DNA of 63,845 nt from positions 1-63,845 of the forward strand of contig QNEL01000002.1 in assembly GCA_003645185.1 (NCBI GenBank). Direction: 5' to 3'. Below the pieces are notes generated by a model, which was given only the letters and a program-made list of their open reading frames with translations, had not been told where the DNA came from and did no database searches. The DNA comes from Candidatus Parabeggiatoa sp. nov. 3 (lineage in GTDB: Bacteria; Pseudomonadota; Gammaproteobacteria; Beggiatoales; Beggiatoaceae). Of the stretch, positions 8,171-17,641 are shown piece by piece (the first letter of the stretch is position 1; each line of letters opens with the position of its first letter). The translations under genes were made by a program, and so were the position numbers.

Positions 8171-8790
8171 CATAACTATGAATTTTAAGTTTAAATAGTT
8201 ACTTTAACAGTTATGATAGGATTTCGGCATAGTAAACATGAGGCTCAACAAATATTAACAAACTTTAACAAAAATAAGTCTCAAATGAAATATAGAGTTA
8301 ACGATTTATTGACAAATTTATAAATTTTTTAGTATCACCTTCCATAGTTAGAGTCAAAGGACTTTAGCTCAAGTGGCAGCTATGTGGTTCAGTCTGTATT
8401 TCATGTTAGACTGGTAAAACCTAAGACTGATAACCCTAACATATTGGCGAGAACCAAGTCAATTTGGGTTGTCTAAAGCGACCATCGAATTATTTCGATG
8501 GTCTTTGGTAGATTCACCCGATCTATCTCAATTAAAAAGAGTGCTATTGTTAACGTTTGTTAACATAAATGAATCGGAAAGCTATTTAATGTTAAATAAT
8601 CGTTCATGGAAAACCTTTAAACCGAAACAACCAATTCTTTCTATTTATCCATCAAATCTTTTGATTGCTCGCTTTTTTTGATGAGTATTTTTCATGCGGG
8701 TTTTATGTCGATGTGATTTAAAAAAAGATTTGCCGTCTCTAACGACAATTACACTATTTTTGGAGATTATCTTTTTTAAGACGGAAAAAT
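8171..8790. other. AT-rich non-coding stretch with a possible structured RNA
   Basis: No convincing gene. About 8345-8510 is richer in GC than its surroundings, contains TTTAGCTCAAGTGGCAG (a tRNA D-arm-like string without a matching T-arm) and ends in a perfect 10-bp hairpin (GACCATCGAA/TTCGATGGTC, 8480-8503). A degraded tRNA, a small RNA or IS debris are possible. Confidence 0.3.
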
Positions 8791-8793
8791 AAC

Positions 8794-8925
8794 TTTTCAC
8801 GCAAAAGTTTTGCGCGCAAAACTTTATTTCACGCGTGAAATGTGAAAAAGAGACGCAAGAGACGCTTCTCTTTCTCTTGACAGACGAGCATCTTTAGCGT
8901 CTTTAGCGTCTTTAGCGTTTAGTAT
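8794..8925. repeat. TTTCACGC hairpin followed by GCGTCTTTAGCGTC repeats
   Basis: A TTTTCACGCAAAAG...GTGAAA palindrome (8794-8848), then AGAGACGCAAGAGACGC and CTTTAGCGTCTTTAGCGTC. The second part recurs at 14295-14390 and 52515-52592, with a related stretch at 33097-33136. Confidence 0.8.
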
Positions 8926-9922
8926 CGAATTCAATCTCTTTGAGAAACGAGTTGCATTCGACATAAAACCCGCAAGCAACACATCAAAAAAAGCTCTTCG
9001 TTACCACCCGCTTACCTTTAATAATGTGGAGCTTATACCGTTCTATACTGAGAGTACTTTGAAACTTCGTTCGCGAAGCTAATTGATGAAACGAAGTTCA
9101 GGAAGCTAAATACACGAATTAAGGTTTTAAGTGAAGATCATCTTTGCCGTACAGCGTTATTTAGCACCTGTTAATCTTTTAATGGCATTTTTTGGCCTTC
9201 TTAAACAAGGCACAAATAGGGGGTTTTATCATCCACAAGAAATGAGGGTATTTTTGCCCTATTTAATTAATTTTTTGGAAATAGTGTTATTTTTAATTCA
9301 AATAGGATTCTATAAATCACAATTCACAATCATTAATTCATTACAGATTCATCATTCACACTAAAACTTTTTTCCCAAAAACTCATACGCCGTTAAAATA
9401 AAGGTTATTTACCAATAGTGATCTGAACACTTTTTGCTTTAAAAACATATATTTTTTGTATGGTTAAAATTGACAGAAATTTCGTGGGTTTAGCATCATT
9501 TTCTGTTGATAAAAAAATTTAACTCAGCCAGAAATCCGATTTTTCAAAAAATCGAATTTCTTTGAAGCTTTAAATAAATGTTAAATAACAATAGGTTATA
9601 AAATACGGGCAAAAATTGTTCCGTTCACTATTGGTTATTTACTCTTAAACAGAGAATCAATTTAGGTGATATTTTTTTTTGAGACCTTGGAAACATAAAG
9701 CAGTGACTTTAAATATCAAATTCTGTTGCGTACTGAGACATTAAAGCTTTGCTACTCCGAATGACAAGCCATGTCTGTTTAAATATCAATACGTTATCAT
9801 GATTTTTACTGAGATAATATTTCACCACTTCGCTGTTTTAGTATGCAAAGGTCTATTTCGTGTTTTATATTATATTTATATAGTTTAACAATCAGTAAAA
9901 CTCAAAACTGGCATGAACAGTG
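8926..9922. other. AT-rich intergenic, no supported gene
   Basis: Short open frames only, without ribosome-binding sites or recognisable protein similarity. Contains many stops and poly-T tracts. Confidence 0.5.
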
Positions 9923-10260
9923 TTTCACTTAACAAGTTTTTGCAAAAACTTGTTAAGTGAGCCGAAGGCCAGCGAAGCTAAATGTTCATTTTTATAGTTT
10001 TGTTCAAAAAACAGTTCATAAGTTCATATTTATTATAGTTTTTTTGGCTTTTTTTGGGCAACTTGGACAACTTAAACTGCATTTCACATTTCACGCGCTT
10101 TGTACAGCGAAGCGAAACTTTATTTCACTTAAGAAGTTGCGCGCAACTTTATTTCGCTTCGCTGACCTTCGGTTCACGCTCAAGTATAGCGAAGCGAAAC
10201 TTGAGCGTGAAATGTGAAATAAAGTTTTTGCGCGCAAAAACTTTTGCGTGAAATACTGCA
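9923..10260. repeat. Cluster of TTTCACTT/TTTCACGC hairpins
   Basis: A perfect hairpin TTTCACTTAACAAG...CTTGTTAAGTGA (9923-9960) plus a nested series at 10082-10254 built from TTTCACGCGCTTTG, AGCGAAGCGAAAC, AAGAAGTTGCGCGCAAC and GCGTGAAATG modules. The apparent open frames here only reflect repeat composition. Confidence 0.85.
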
Positions 10261-10432
10261 TGGCACGATTTATCGCTGCCGCCTTATTTATATATAAGTA
10301 AAACTCAAAACTGGCGTGAAATGTTCAATTTTAATAGTTTTTCCGTTTTTAGGGGTTCATGAAGTCATGAATTCAGAAGTTCAGGAGTTTCTAATGCAAC
10401 TCTTTTGGGCAACTTGGGCAACTTAAACTGTA

Positions 10433-10512
10433 TTTCACATTTCACTTAAGAAGTTGCGCGCAACTTTATTTCACTTAAGAAGTTTCGCTTCGCGAAACTT
10501 CTTAAGTGAAAT
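10433..10512. repeat. TTTCACTTAAGAAGT hairpin
   Basis: Palindrome of TTTCACTTAAGAAGT arms around GCGCGC and GAAGCG cores. Near-identical sequence occurs at 43143-43222 in inverted orientation, including the adjoining GGGCAACTTGGGCAACTT. Confidence 0.85.
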
Positions 10513-10562
10513 GGTGCATGGCACGATTTTCTGTAGCCCCCTTCAGATAAATACTATTGGCT

Positions 10563-10672
10563 TAGCAGCCTGTCGGATTAATCAACTAACTCATTGATTA
10601 TTATCGTTTTTACAATAATCATAAATGTTATACAAAACAATGACTTAAGTGGTATTCTCCGACAGGCTGCTA
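10563..10672. mobile_element. MITE with 15-bp perfect terminal repeats
   Basis: TAGCAGCCTGTCGGA at 10563-10577 is exactly inverted at 10658-10672, enclosing ~80 bp of AT-rich non-coding DNA. Size and structure fit a miniature transposon; its family was not recognised. Confidence 0.75.
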
Positions 10673-10701
10673 GCGACATTAATATGATAGTCATGTGTTA
10701 A

Positions 10702-10830
10702 TAACTGATAAGGAACGTGCATAAGAATAACTTCGACAACTTTTTATCAAGATAGTGATAATAAGGGAATAGCCAATTCTGAATGAGGATTTTATTTCGT
10801 GCGCGTTCCTAAACTATAACTGATAACTGA
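10702..10830. repeat. TAACTGA heptamers upstream of yajC
   Basis: TAACTGA at 10702-10708 and two directly adjoining copies at 10817-10823 and 10824-10830, about 100 bp before yajC. The same heptamer precedes secF, rplV, rpsE and rplQ and occurs near the SCO gene. Confidence 0.75.
10711..10810. mobile_element. AGGAACG MITE (copy 1)
   Basis: 100 bp from AGGAACGTGCATAA to TCGTGCGCGTTCCT. A second copy at 46679-46818 is longer because a ~40-bp TTTCACGC hairpin sits inside it between AACTT and GACAAC. Confidence 0.75.
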
Positions 10831-10926
10831 AAAAGTTTGCCTTGGATAAGGGTTGGAACTCTAACCCAAAAGGGGTGATTTGTGGCATACTACACTGTTT
10901 TAACTGACTGACTTAAAGGATATAAG

Positions 10927-11253
10927 ATGGATTTTTTGATTCGAAACGCTTGGGCAGAAGCCGCTTCTCCCGCTGCTGACGCGGGTTTTTATATTATGTT
11001 GATTGTATTCTTTGTGGTGTTTTATTTTCTGATAGTACGCCCTCAGACTAAACGAGTCAAAGAACATAAGAAGATGGTAGACTCGCTGGCAAAAGGGGAT
11101 GAAGTCGTCACTAATGGCGGATTGTTGGGTAAGATTACTCGTTTTGGCGATAACTTTCTGACGCTTGAAGTGGCTCCCAATACTGAAGTGAAGGTGCAAC
11201 ACCAAGCGATATCGGCTGTGGTGCCTAACGGGACTATGAAACACACGATGTAA
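10927..11253 (+). CDS. yajC: Preprotein translocase accessory subunit YajC
   Basis: A 108-aa single-span membrane protein of the SecDF-YajC complex. The helix is at about residues 19-40 (YIMLIVFFVVFYFLIVRPQ), followed by the family motif RPQTKRVKEHKKMVDSLAKG and DEVVTNGGLLGKI. AAAGGAT stands about 6 nt before the ATG. It is 29 bp ahead of secD in the conserved yajC-secD-secF order. Confidence 0.96.
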   Translation: MDFLIRNAWAEAASPAADAGFYIMLIVFFVVFYFLIVRPQTKRVKEHKKMVDSLAKGDEVVTNGGLLGKITRFGDNFLTLEVAPNTEVKVQHQAISAVVPNGTMKHTM

Positions 11254-11282
11254 ACACATTTTCATTCAACTCAAAAACACTT

Positions 11283-13118
11283 ATGAACCAATACCCACTT
11301 TGGAAATATCTACTGATCGGGATTGTGATCTTTATTTGCACCCTGTATGCACTGCCCAATTTATTTGGGAATGATCCCTCTGTGCAAATTTCTCCGGCTT
11401 ATGCTCGGAATATGAAAATTGATCAGGCTGTGCAAGACACTGTTGAGGCTAAACTCAAAGAAGTTAATATCGATTTTATCCGTATCGATAGAACCCCTAA
11501 GCAATTATTGGTGCGTTTTAAAAACCTCGATACGCAAGGGAAGGCCTATTCTATACTGAGAGACGCGCTGCCTAAGTATGTGGTGGCACAAAATCTTGCA
11601 TCGGCTACCCCGGATTGGCTTAGGGCCATTGGCGGACAACCGATGTATTTGGGCTTAGATTTGCGCGGTGGGGTGCATTTTTTAATGCAAGTGGATATGG
11701 AAACGGCTATTCGTCAAGATGAGGATGCCTATATCAATGAATTGCGTACTTTATTGCGCGAGAAAAAACTGCGTTATAAAGGGATTAATCGCGTGATTGA
11801 TGAAAAGGGGGGACTTCAGGTCACTTTTGCGATCAGCGAAACACGCGATAAAGCGAAAAAACTCGTTGAAAGACGATACACTGATTTAGTGATTACTGAA
11901 GAAGAGGGGGTAGATGAATTTCGTTTGCATCTGGCTTTCAGTGAACCGGCTCTCAAGGAACGTCGCCAAAAGGCTTTGGAAAAAAATATCACGACTTTGC
12001 GTAATCGTGTTAATGAGTTAGGGGTGTCGGAGCCGATTATTCAACGGCAAGGTGATGAGCGTATTGTTGTGCAATTACCTGGCGTACAGGATACGGCTCG
12101 GGCTAAAGAAATTTTAGGGGCAACGGCGACGTTAGAATTTCGGATGCTGGCTGCTGAAGATGATCAATACGGGGGACGTTTGTATAAACGACGCGAGGGC
12201 CCACCTGTTACGCTTAAACGTAGTGTTATCGTCACAGGTGATCAAATTATTGATGCTGCTGCAACCATCGATCAACGCACAGGCCGCCCGGCAGCTACAA
12301 TACGTTTGGACAGTAAGGGTGCGAGAAGTATGCTTCAGACGACTCGGAAAAATGTAGGCAAGCCGATGGCTGTGGTTTTCATTGAGTATAAGATAGAGAC
12401 GAAACTCGTAGATGGTAAAGAAGTGACTGTCCGTAAAAAGCTTGAGGAAGTGATTAATGTGGCCACAATACAAGAAGAATTTAGTAGCCGCTTTCAGATT
12501 ACGGGCCTCACTTCTAGTGAAGCGAATAATCTGGCGTTGCTGTTGCGGGCGGGTGCGCTTAAAGCGCCGATGGAAATCATTGAAGAGCGGACAATTGGGC
12601 CTAGCTTAGGTGAAGAAAACATATTTAAAGGTTTAATCTCTATCCTGATCGGTTTTCTCTCGGTAATGCTATTTATGTGGATGCGCTATAAAACATTTGG
12701 CATGGTAGCGAATCTGGCCTTGTTGATGAATGTCGTGATTTTGGTGGCTTTACTGTCACTGTTGCAAGCTACTCTCACTTTACCAGGCATGGCGGGTATT
12801 GTTTTGACTTTGGGTATGGCTGTTGATGCTAACGTGTTGATTTTTGAAAAAATACGTGAAGAAATTGCCAATAAAAACAGTCCACAAAATAGTATTTATA
12901 CAGGCTATGAAAAAGCCTTTATCACGATATTTGACGCGAATCTCACGACTTTAATTGCGGCCGTAATGTTATTTGGGTTTGGTACAGGCCCAATTAAGGG
13001 CTTTGCTATTACGCTGTCTTTAGGCATCATTACTTCGATGTTCACGGCTATTATGCTCAGTCGTGGTGTGATTAACTTTTTCTACGGTAGCAAAAAACTT
13101 GAAAAACTGCCGGTTTAA
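11283..13118 (+). CDS. secD: Protein translocase subunit SecD
   Basis: A 611-aa RND-type membrane protein that uses the proton-motive force to help proteins leave SecYEG on the periplasmic side. First helix about residues 9-27; periplasmic P1 domain with GLDLRGGVHFLMQVD (about 122) and NRVNELGVSEPIIQRQG (about 245); five C-terminal helices starting near residue 450, with GMAVDANVLIFEKIREE in the RND core. The TAA stop lies inside the first unit of a heptamer array (13115-13170). Confidence 0.97.
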   Translation: MNQYPLWKYLLIGIVIFICTLYALPNLFGNDPSVQISPAYARNMKIDQAVQDTVEAKLKEVNIDFIRIDRTPKQLLVRFKNLDTQGKAYSILRDALPKYVVAQNLASATPDWLRAIGGQPMYLGLDLRGGVHFLMQVDMETAIRQDEDAYINELRTLLREKKLRYKGINRVIDEKGGLQVTFAISETRDKAKKLVERRYTDLVITEEEGVDEFRLHLAFSEPALKERRQKALEKNITTLRNRVNELGVSEPIIQRQGDERIVVQLPGVQDTARAKEILGATATLEFRMLAAEDDQYGGRLYKRREGPPVTLKRSVIVTGDQIIDAAATIDQRTGRPAATIRLDSKGARSMLQTTRKNVGKPMAVVFIEYKIETKLVDGKEVTVRKKLEEVINVATIQEEFSSRFQITGLTSSEANNLALLLRAGALKAPMEIIEERTIGPSLGEENIFKGLISILIGFLSVMLFMWMRYKTFGMVANLALLMNVVILVALLSLLQATLTLPGMAGIVLTLGMAVDANVLIFEKIREEIANKNSPQNSIYTGYEKAFITIFDANLTTLIAAVMLFGFGTGPIKGFAITLSLGIITSMFTAIMLSRGVINFFYGSKKLEKLPV

Positions 13119-13170
13119 TGGTTAATGGTTAATGGTTAATGGTTAATGGTTAATGGTTAATGGTTAATGC
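13115..13170. repeat. TTAATGG heptamer array (7 perfect units plus one variant)
   Basis: Seven TTAATGG units and a final TTAATGC directly after secD; the secD stop codon is in unit 1. Copy number is likely variable but non-coding here. Confidence 0.95.
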
Positions 13171-13220
13171 AAAACTTGATTTAAACCCGTTAAAGCGAGA
13201 GGGTTTAAACCCGTAAGGGT

Positions 13221-13264
13221 TTTTCACGCAAAAATTTTTGCGCGCAAAAACTTTTGCGTGAAAA
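13221..13264. repeat. TTTCACGC hairpin in the secD-secF spacer
   Basis: TTTTCACGCAAAAATTTTTG and its inverse CAAAAACTTTTGCGTGAAAA around a GCGC core. Confidence 0.9.
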
Positions 13265-13272
13265 GTTCTTTT

Positions 13273-13297
13273 AGCATGGGGCCCGCCCCATGCTTTT
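13273..13297 (+). terminator. Terminator-like hairpin between secD and secF
   Basis: AGCATGGGG, loop CCCG, CCCCATGCT, then TTTT. A 9-bp GC-rich stem with a T-tract; it could reduce secF transcription relative to secD or act as an mRNA 3' stabiliser. Confidence 0.55.
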
Positions 13298-13326
13298 GAT
13301 TTAAATAACTGAACAACTGTAATAAT

Positions 13327-14271
13327 ATGTTTTTAAACCGATTTGATTATAAAATTGATTTTATGGGTAAACGCCATATCGCAGTGGCGATTTCTACTCT
13401 ATTAATGGTTGTTTGTTTAGGCTCTTTATTCATTCAAGGGTTAGTTTTTGGTATTGATTTTACTGGGGGTACACTGGTAGAGGTAGGCTATGAGCAATCA
13501 GTGGAACTTGAAAAGATTCGTTCGACTTTACATGAGAATGGGTTTCCAGATGCGGTGGTACAACATTTTGGTACAACCAAGGATGTGTCGATTCGTTTAG
13601 GTATGTATGAGGAATCAAAAGATGATCCCTTGAGTAGTCAAATTTTGCGCCTCTTAGAAAAAAACGATGATGATGTTGTGATGCGTCGCGTCGAATATGT
13701 TGGGCCGCAAATCGGGGGTGAATTGGTTGAAAAAGGCGGCCTCGCTGTTCTTTATACTTTGTTTGGTGTATTGATTTATGTGGCGTTTCGTTTTGAATAT
13801 CGCTTTGCGCTAGGTGCCATAGCGGCATTAATACATGACACGCTGATTGTTGTCGGTTTCTTTTCGCTATTTAGATTAGAATTTGATCTAACTGTGTTAG
13901 CAGCGGTGTTAGCAGTAATTGGTTACTCACTGAATGACACCATCGTTGTATTTGATCGCATTAGAGAAAATTTCGTTAAGATGCGAAAACAATCGTCAAT
14001 TGCTGTTATGAATACTTCTATCAATCAAATGTTAGGTCGTACCATAATGACTTCGGTGACAACGGCCCTAGTATTGATTGTGTTGTTTGTAGTCGGTGGC
14101 GAATTGATACACAGCTTTTCGACAGCCTTACTTTTAGGTGTCATTATCGGCACGTACTCTTCAATTTATATTGCGAGTGCCAGCGCGTTAGCTCTTGGTG
14201 TCAGTAAGGCTGATTTAATGCCAGTACAAAAAGAAGGCGTTGAGAAAAAACCCGAACATTTGCATTGGTGA
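13327..14271 (+). CDS. secF: Protein translocase subunit SecF
   Basis: A 314-aa partner of SecD. GIDFTGGTLVEVGY (about residue 44) is the SecF signature, and VIGYSLNDTIVVFDRIRENF (about 197) is the RND core motif. Six helices are predicted. A 208-bp spacer separates it from secD and contains the heptamer array, two hairpins and a TAACTGA (13306-13312). No strong ribosome-binding site precedes the ATG. Confidence 0.97.
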   Translation: MFLNRFDYKIDFMGKRHIAVAISTLLMVVCLGSLFIQGLVFGIDFTGGTLVEVGYEQSVELEKIRSTLHENGFPDAVVQHFGTTKDVSIRLGMYEESKDDPLSSQILRLLEKNDDDVVMRRVEYVGPQIGGELVEKGGLAVLYTLFGVLIYVAFRFEYRFALGAIAALIHDTLIVVGFFSLFRLEFDLTVLAAVLAVIGYSLNDTIVVFDRIRENFVKMRKQSSIAVMNTSINQMLGRTIMTSVTTALVLIVLFVVGGELIHSFSTALLLGVIIGTYSSIYIASASALALGVSKADLMPVQKEGVEKKPEHLHW

Positions 14272-14289
14272 GGGTTTTAGGAGGAAAAT

Positions 14290-14390
14290 TAAATAACGCA
14301 CGCAAGAGACGCAAGAGACGCTAATATTTTTATTTCTCTTGAAGAAAACCTCTTTAGCGTCTTTAGCGTCTTTAGTGTCTTTAGCGTTTA
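14290..14390. repeat. GCAAGAGACGC / TTTAGCGTC repeat
   Basis: ACGCAAGAGACGCAAGAGAC followed after ~35 bp by four TTTAG(C/T)GTC units. Same family as 8850-8925 and 52515-52592. Confidence 0.85.
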
Positions 14391-14457
14391 AAGCGATTTC
14401 AATCCTATGCTCACCAGTTGCATTGCAACATAAAACTATCATTCACAATAATTTAAT

Positions 14458-15579
14458 ATGGACAGTTTCAAATTTGGTCATGCAAGTGCTTCACAGTGGC
14501 AGGAAGCCGCACAAGCCTGTTTAAATCAAATGGGTCATTTGACGGCTTCTGCTAATTTAGGGTTCTTATACACAACCGATTTATTGGCGGCTAATCTCCC
14601 TGATATTCTTGAGTATTTTAAACAACACACATCAGTTTCACATTGGGTAGGCAGCGTAGGTATAGGTATTTGTAGTTGTGCCAAGGAATATTTTAATGTT
14701 CCCGCCATAGCGGTTATGATCGGGCACTTTCCAGAAGAGTCTTTCTCAGTTTTCACCAATATCAGTGAAAATGTTGACGTTTTTTCCCATACTCACCAAT
14801 CGTGGAATGATAGCAATAAACCGATGTTCGCTATTGTCCACGGCGATCCGCGTAATAACCACATAGCTCAATTAGTTTTTCAAATGAGTGAACGCTTGGG
14901 TGATGGATTTTTAGTGGGTGGCTTAACCAGTTCGCGTCGTCAATATTTGCAAATTGCTAATACGGTTGTTAAGGGGGGATTATCGGGGGTTTTATTTGGG
15001 AGTCATGTTGCTGTTTCCACTCGTTTGACTCAAGGATGCTCAGCAATAGGGCCACGTCACCAAATTACGGAGTCCAGTAACAATATCATTATCCGTATTG
15101 ATGATCGCCCGGCCCTTGATGTGTTTAAGGAAGATATTGGAAAAGAATTAACAGAAGACCTTAATAAAGTTGCGGGTTTGATCTTTGCGGCGTTACCGAT
15201 TCGCGGTTCAGACACAGGTGATTATATGGTCCGAAATCTGATTGGCATCGATCCTGATCACAAATTGCTGGCAATAGGTGATATTGTTAACCCAGGCATG
15301 TCAATTATGTTTACTCGCCGTGAGGTAAAAACGGCTTATGAAGATTTAGTGAAAATGCTTGAAAAAATCAAAGGTAGCTTAAAAGGAAAAGTACCTAAAG
15401 GAGGGGTGTATTATTCTTGTATGGGACGTGGAGAAAGTTTATTTGGCAAAGATTCCGCAGAACTTAAAACCATTCAGAAGAGTTTAGGAGATTTTCCGCT
15501 AGTTGGTTTTTTTGCCAATGGTGAAATTTATTACCAAAGATTGTATGGTTATACAGGGATATTGACCTTATTTTTGTAA
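14458..15579 (+). CDS. FIST-domain sensory protein
   Basis: A 373-aa cytoplasmic protein with FIST_N (about 30-225; GFLYTTDLL, VGSVGIGICS, LGDGFLVGGLTSSRRQY) and FIST_C (about 225-360; VYYSCMGRGESLFG, FPLVGFFANGEIYYQRLYGY). FIST proteins are presumed small-ligand sensors, often genetically linked to chemotaxis or signalling genes; the N-terminal half is similar in plan to PAS-replacing sensors. No output domain is attached and no signalling partner adjoins, so its effector is unknown. The start is the ATG at 14458; an alternative in-frame start was not seen. Confidence 0.85.
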   Translation: MDSFKFGHASASQWQEAAQACLNQMGHLTASANLGFLYTTDLLAANLPDILEYFKQHTSVSHWVGSVGIGICSCAKEYFNVPAIAVMIGHFPEESFSVFTNISENVDVFSHTHQSWNDSNKPMFAIVHGDPRNNHIAQLVFQMSERLGDGFLVGGLTSSRRQYLQIANTVVKGGLSGVLFGSHVAVSTRLTQGCSAIGPRHQITESSNNIIIRIDDRPALDVFKEDIGKELTEDLNKVAGLIFAALPIRGSDTGDYMVRNLIGIDPDHKLLAIGDIVNPGMSIMFTRREVKTAYEDLVKMLEKIKGSLKGKVPKGGVYYSCMGRGESLFGKDSAELKTIQKSLGDFPLVGFFANGEIYYQRLYGYTGILTLFL

Positions 15580-16168
15580 AGCTATTCATTCGTAAATGGC
15601 ACAGTTGTCGTTGCCTATTAAAAATTAATAGTGACATTTCTTCAATCCAATTTATTGCAATCTGAAATCAGACTAGAGAGTTTTATTAAAATCGTTTTAA
15701 CACACCTACAGATTTCTAAAATACTACCCTTTAAATCAATATCTTCGCCAAATCTTATAAAAAATAAAGCGGTTATTTATAAATATATCCAATTAAATTT
15801 CAAATACTTACCACCTTAAACTTTAAAGGTGAAGAAATTTTAATTTTCATTAACTTTCAATGAGTTATATCAATAATTGTTTAATAGTCTACTTTTGGCG
15901 ATGGTATTATTAAATTTGTACCGATTTTAATATCCAAATTAGTCAATTCCGCTTTGCTAATTAAGTAATAGCAATTAAAGAATTGTTAATAGACGATTCG
16001 TAAAATCTCATGCTTTGTTAAATCGTTATAGTATTTAAACAAGATAGCAAAGGTTTATAGTGCCTCTATTATTGTATAACACATTGAATTAATTGAGTTT
16101 GTAAATTTTAAATTACATTTAAAAATGTAAGCCTATTTTGTTGATAATAATAAAAATCAAAAAATAGT
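15580..16168. other. AT-rich intergenic, no supported gene
   Basis: About 590 bp of very AT-rich DNA between the FIST gene and the tRNA promoter. No hairpin family member, IS end or credible gene was seen. Confidence 0.55.
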
Positions 16169-16197
16169 TTGTTTTTTTTTGGCATTATGTATATAAT
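16169..16197 (+). promoter_or_regulatory. Promoter of the tRNA-Ser/tRNA-Arg unit
   Basis: TTGTTT (16169-16174), 17-bp spacer, TATAAT (16192-16197), then GCGCGTC. The GC-rich discriminator is typical of stringently controlled stable-RNA promoters. Confidence 0.6.
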
Positions 16198-16239
16198 GCG
16201 CGTCTCACAACTTCAGACTCATTCCCAATAACATTCATT

Positions 16240-16330
16240 GGAGAGATGGCCGAGCGGCTTAAGGCGCTCCCCTGCTAAGGGAGTATGGGCTAATCCCCCA
16301 TCGAGGGTTCAAATCCCTCTCTCTCCGCCA
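16240..16330 (+). tRNA. tRNA-Ser(GCT)
   Basis: 91 nt with encoded CCA. Acceptor GGAGAGA pairs with TCTCTCC; anticodon stem CTCCC/GGGAG with loop CTGCTAA gives anticodon GCT; a long variable arm (TATGGGCTAATCCCCCATC) marks a class II serine tRNA; T-arm GAGGGTTCAAATCCCTC. Confidence 0.97.
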
Positions 16331-16355
16331 CTAATTATTTAACAGTTTTCTTTAA

Positions 16356-16433
16356 GCGCCCGTAGCTCAGTTTGGATAGAGTACCTGGCTACGAACTAGG
16401 GGGTCGGGAGTTCGAATCTCTCCGGGCGCGCCA
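16356..16433 (+). tRNA. tRNA-Arg(ACG)
   Basis: Acceptor GCGCCCG pairs with CGGGCGC, discriminator G and encoded CCA. Anticodon stem CCTGG/CTAGG with loop CTACGAA gives anticodon ACG (read as ICG after A34 deamination). Lies 25 bp after tRNA-Ser, so the two are probably co-transcribed. Confidence 0.97.
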
Positions 16434-16516
16434 TATTTATACTATTTAAATTTCCCAAAAGTTGACAAAGCAAAGTTCTATTACTAGAATTTTGCGCCCT
16501 TTAATTATAGTTAGAG

Positions 16517-16552
16517 GCTGGTATCTTTTTTATAGGATACCAGCTTTCTTTT
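16517..16552 (+). terminator. Rho-independent terminator after the tRNAs
   Basis: GCTGGTATC (16517-16525) pairs with GATACCAGC (16536-16544) and is followed by TTTCTTTTGTT. It stands 74 bp before rpsL, so it could also attenuate read-through into the str operon. Confidence 0.8.
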
Positions 16553-16625
16553 GTTATTGAGAAGGGGATTGTGAATTGAGTATTCATGATGGCATTCACA
16601 AACCCCACAGCAATTTTGAACAATT

Positions 16626-17000
16626 ATGGCAACAATCAATCAATTAGTGCGTAAACCGCGTAAGCGCCAAAAAAGTAAGAGTACCACACCGGCATTGGAA
16701 AGCTGCCCACAAAAACGTGGAGTATGTACCCGTGTGTATACCACAACTCCCAAAAAACCTAATTCAGCTATGCGTAAAGTAGCGCGTGTGCGGCTCACGA
16801 ATAGTATGGAAGTGACCACCTATATTGGTGGTGAAGGGCATAACTTGCAAGAACACTCTGTGGTGTTAATTCGTGGTGGTCGTGTTAAAGATTTACCAGG
16901 TGTACGTTATCATACGGTGCGCGGTTCCCTAGACACTTCTGGCGTTGACACAAGACGTCAAGGACGTTCTAAATATGGCGCGAAACGGCCTAAGTCTTAA
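16626..17000 (+). CDS. rpsL: 30S ribosomal protein S12
   Basis: A 124-aa S12 at the decoding centre. [20 protein letters not shown] and [17 protein letters not shown] are conserved; lysines at the two classical streptomycin positions are the sensitive form. First gene of the str operon. The Shine-Dalgarno is weak. No promoter was found between the upstream terminator and the ATG. Confidence 0.98.
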   Translation: MATINQLVRKPRKRQKSKSTTPALESCPQKRGVCTRVYTTTPKKPNSAMRKVARVRLTNSMEVTTYIGGEGHNLQEHSVVLIRGGRVKDLPGVRYHTVRGSLDTSGVDTRRQGRSKYGAKRPKS

Positions 17001-17114
17001 TTAAAGACAAAAGTAATTGGATATTATATAATACTAATAATTTATTGAGTGTAATAGACTGAAGTGCTATTCAAGTCACAATCTAAATAATTACATCATT
17101 GAGAAGAGACCTAG

Positions 17115-17585
17115 ATGCCAAGAAGAAGAGTTATTGCGAAACGTGCCATTTTGCCTGAGCCTAAATATGAAGATGAGACAGTCGCTAAATTCATCAATAT
17201 TGTGATGAAAAATGGTAAAAAGTCAGTATCTGAACGCATTGTTTATGGTGCATTAGATCGCGTCGCTTCCAAATTAAAGGGTGAAGCTTTGGAAATTTTT
17301 GGCAAAGCATTGGACAATGTCCGCCCAGTTGTGGAAGTCAAATCTCGGCGTGTCGGTGGTTCAACTTATCAAGTACCTATAGAAGTTCGTCCCGCTCGTC
17401 GAACCACTTTGGCGATGCGTTGGCTAGTCGAATCTGCACGTAAGCGGGGTGAAAAATCTATGGGGCTCCGTTTAGCTGGTGAAATTCTTGATGCTTATGA
17501 AAATAAGGGGACTGCGATCAAAAAACGTGAAGAGGTACATCGTATGGCGGAGGCTAATAAAGCCTTTTCACATTTTCGCTGGTGA
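17115..17585 (+). CDS. rpsG: 30S ribosomal protein S7
   Basis: A 156-aa S7 that nucleates the 30S head. It starts [20 protein letters not shown] and ends [21 protein letters not shown] precedes the ATG. The 114-bp spacer to rpsL is AT-rich. Confidence 0.98.
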   Translation: MPRRRVIAKRAILPEPKYEDETVAKFINIVMKNGKKSVSERIVYGALDRVASKLKGEALEIFGKALDNVRPVVEVKSRRVGGSTYQVPIEVRPARRTTLAMRWLVESARKRGEKSMGLRLAGEILDAYENKGTAIKKREEVHRMAEANKAFSHFRW

Positions 17586-17620
17586 GACTTAAACCTATAT
17601 AAATTGACAACTTTAACGAC

Positions 17621-17636
17621 AACTTAAACTTCTAAC
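17621..17636 (+). promoter_or_regulatory. ACTTAAACTTCTAA leader motif before fusA
   Basis: AACTTAAACTTCTAAC ends 5 nt before the fusA start. The same 14-mer lies just upstream of rpsS (23825-23838) and rplV (24280-24293). Confidence 0.55.
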
Positions 17637-17641
17637 AAATC

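Noticed and set aside
8345..8420. tRNA gene suggested by TTTAGCTCAAGTGGCAG
   Set aside because: No matching acceptor stem, anticodon arm or GGTTCGAATCC-type T-arm at the right distance.
8469..8681. 70-codon plus-strand frame (MSKATIELFRWSLVDSPDLS)
   Set aside because: Starts inside a strong hairpin, no family recognised; may be transposase debris but cannot be supported.
9131..9364. 77-codon hydrophobic plus-strand frame
   Set aside because: GTG start without Shine-Dalgarno, low-complexity AT-driven composition, no similarity recognised.
9957..10251. Plus-strand frames of 86 and 65 codons
   Set aside because: Entirely made of hairpin modules (TTTCACGC, GCGAAGCG); no ribosome-binding site.
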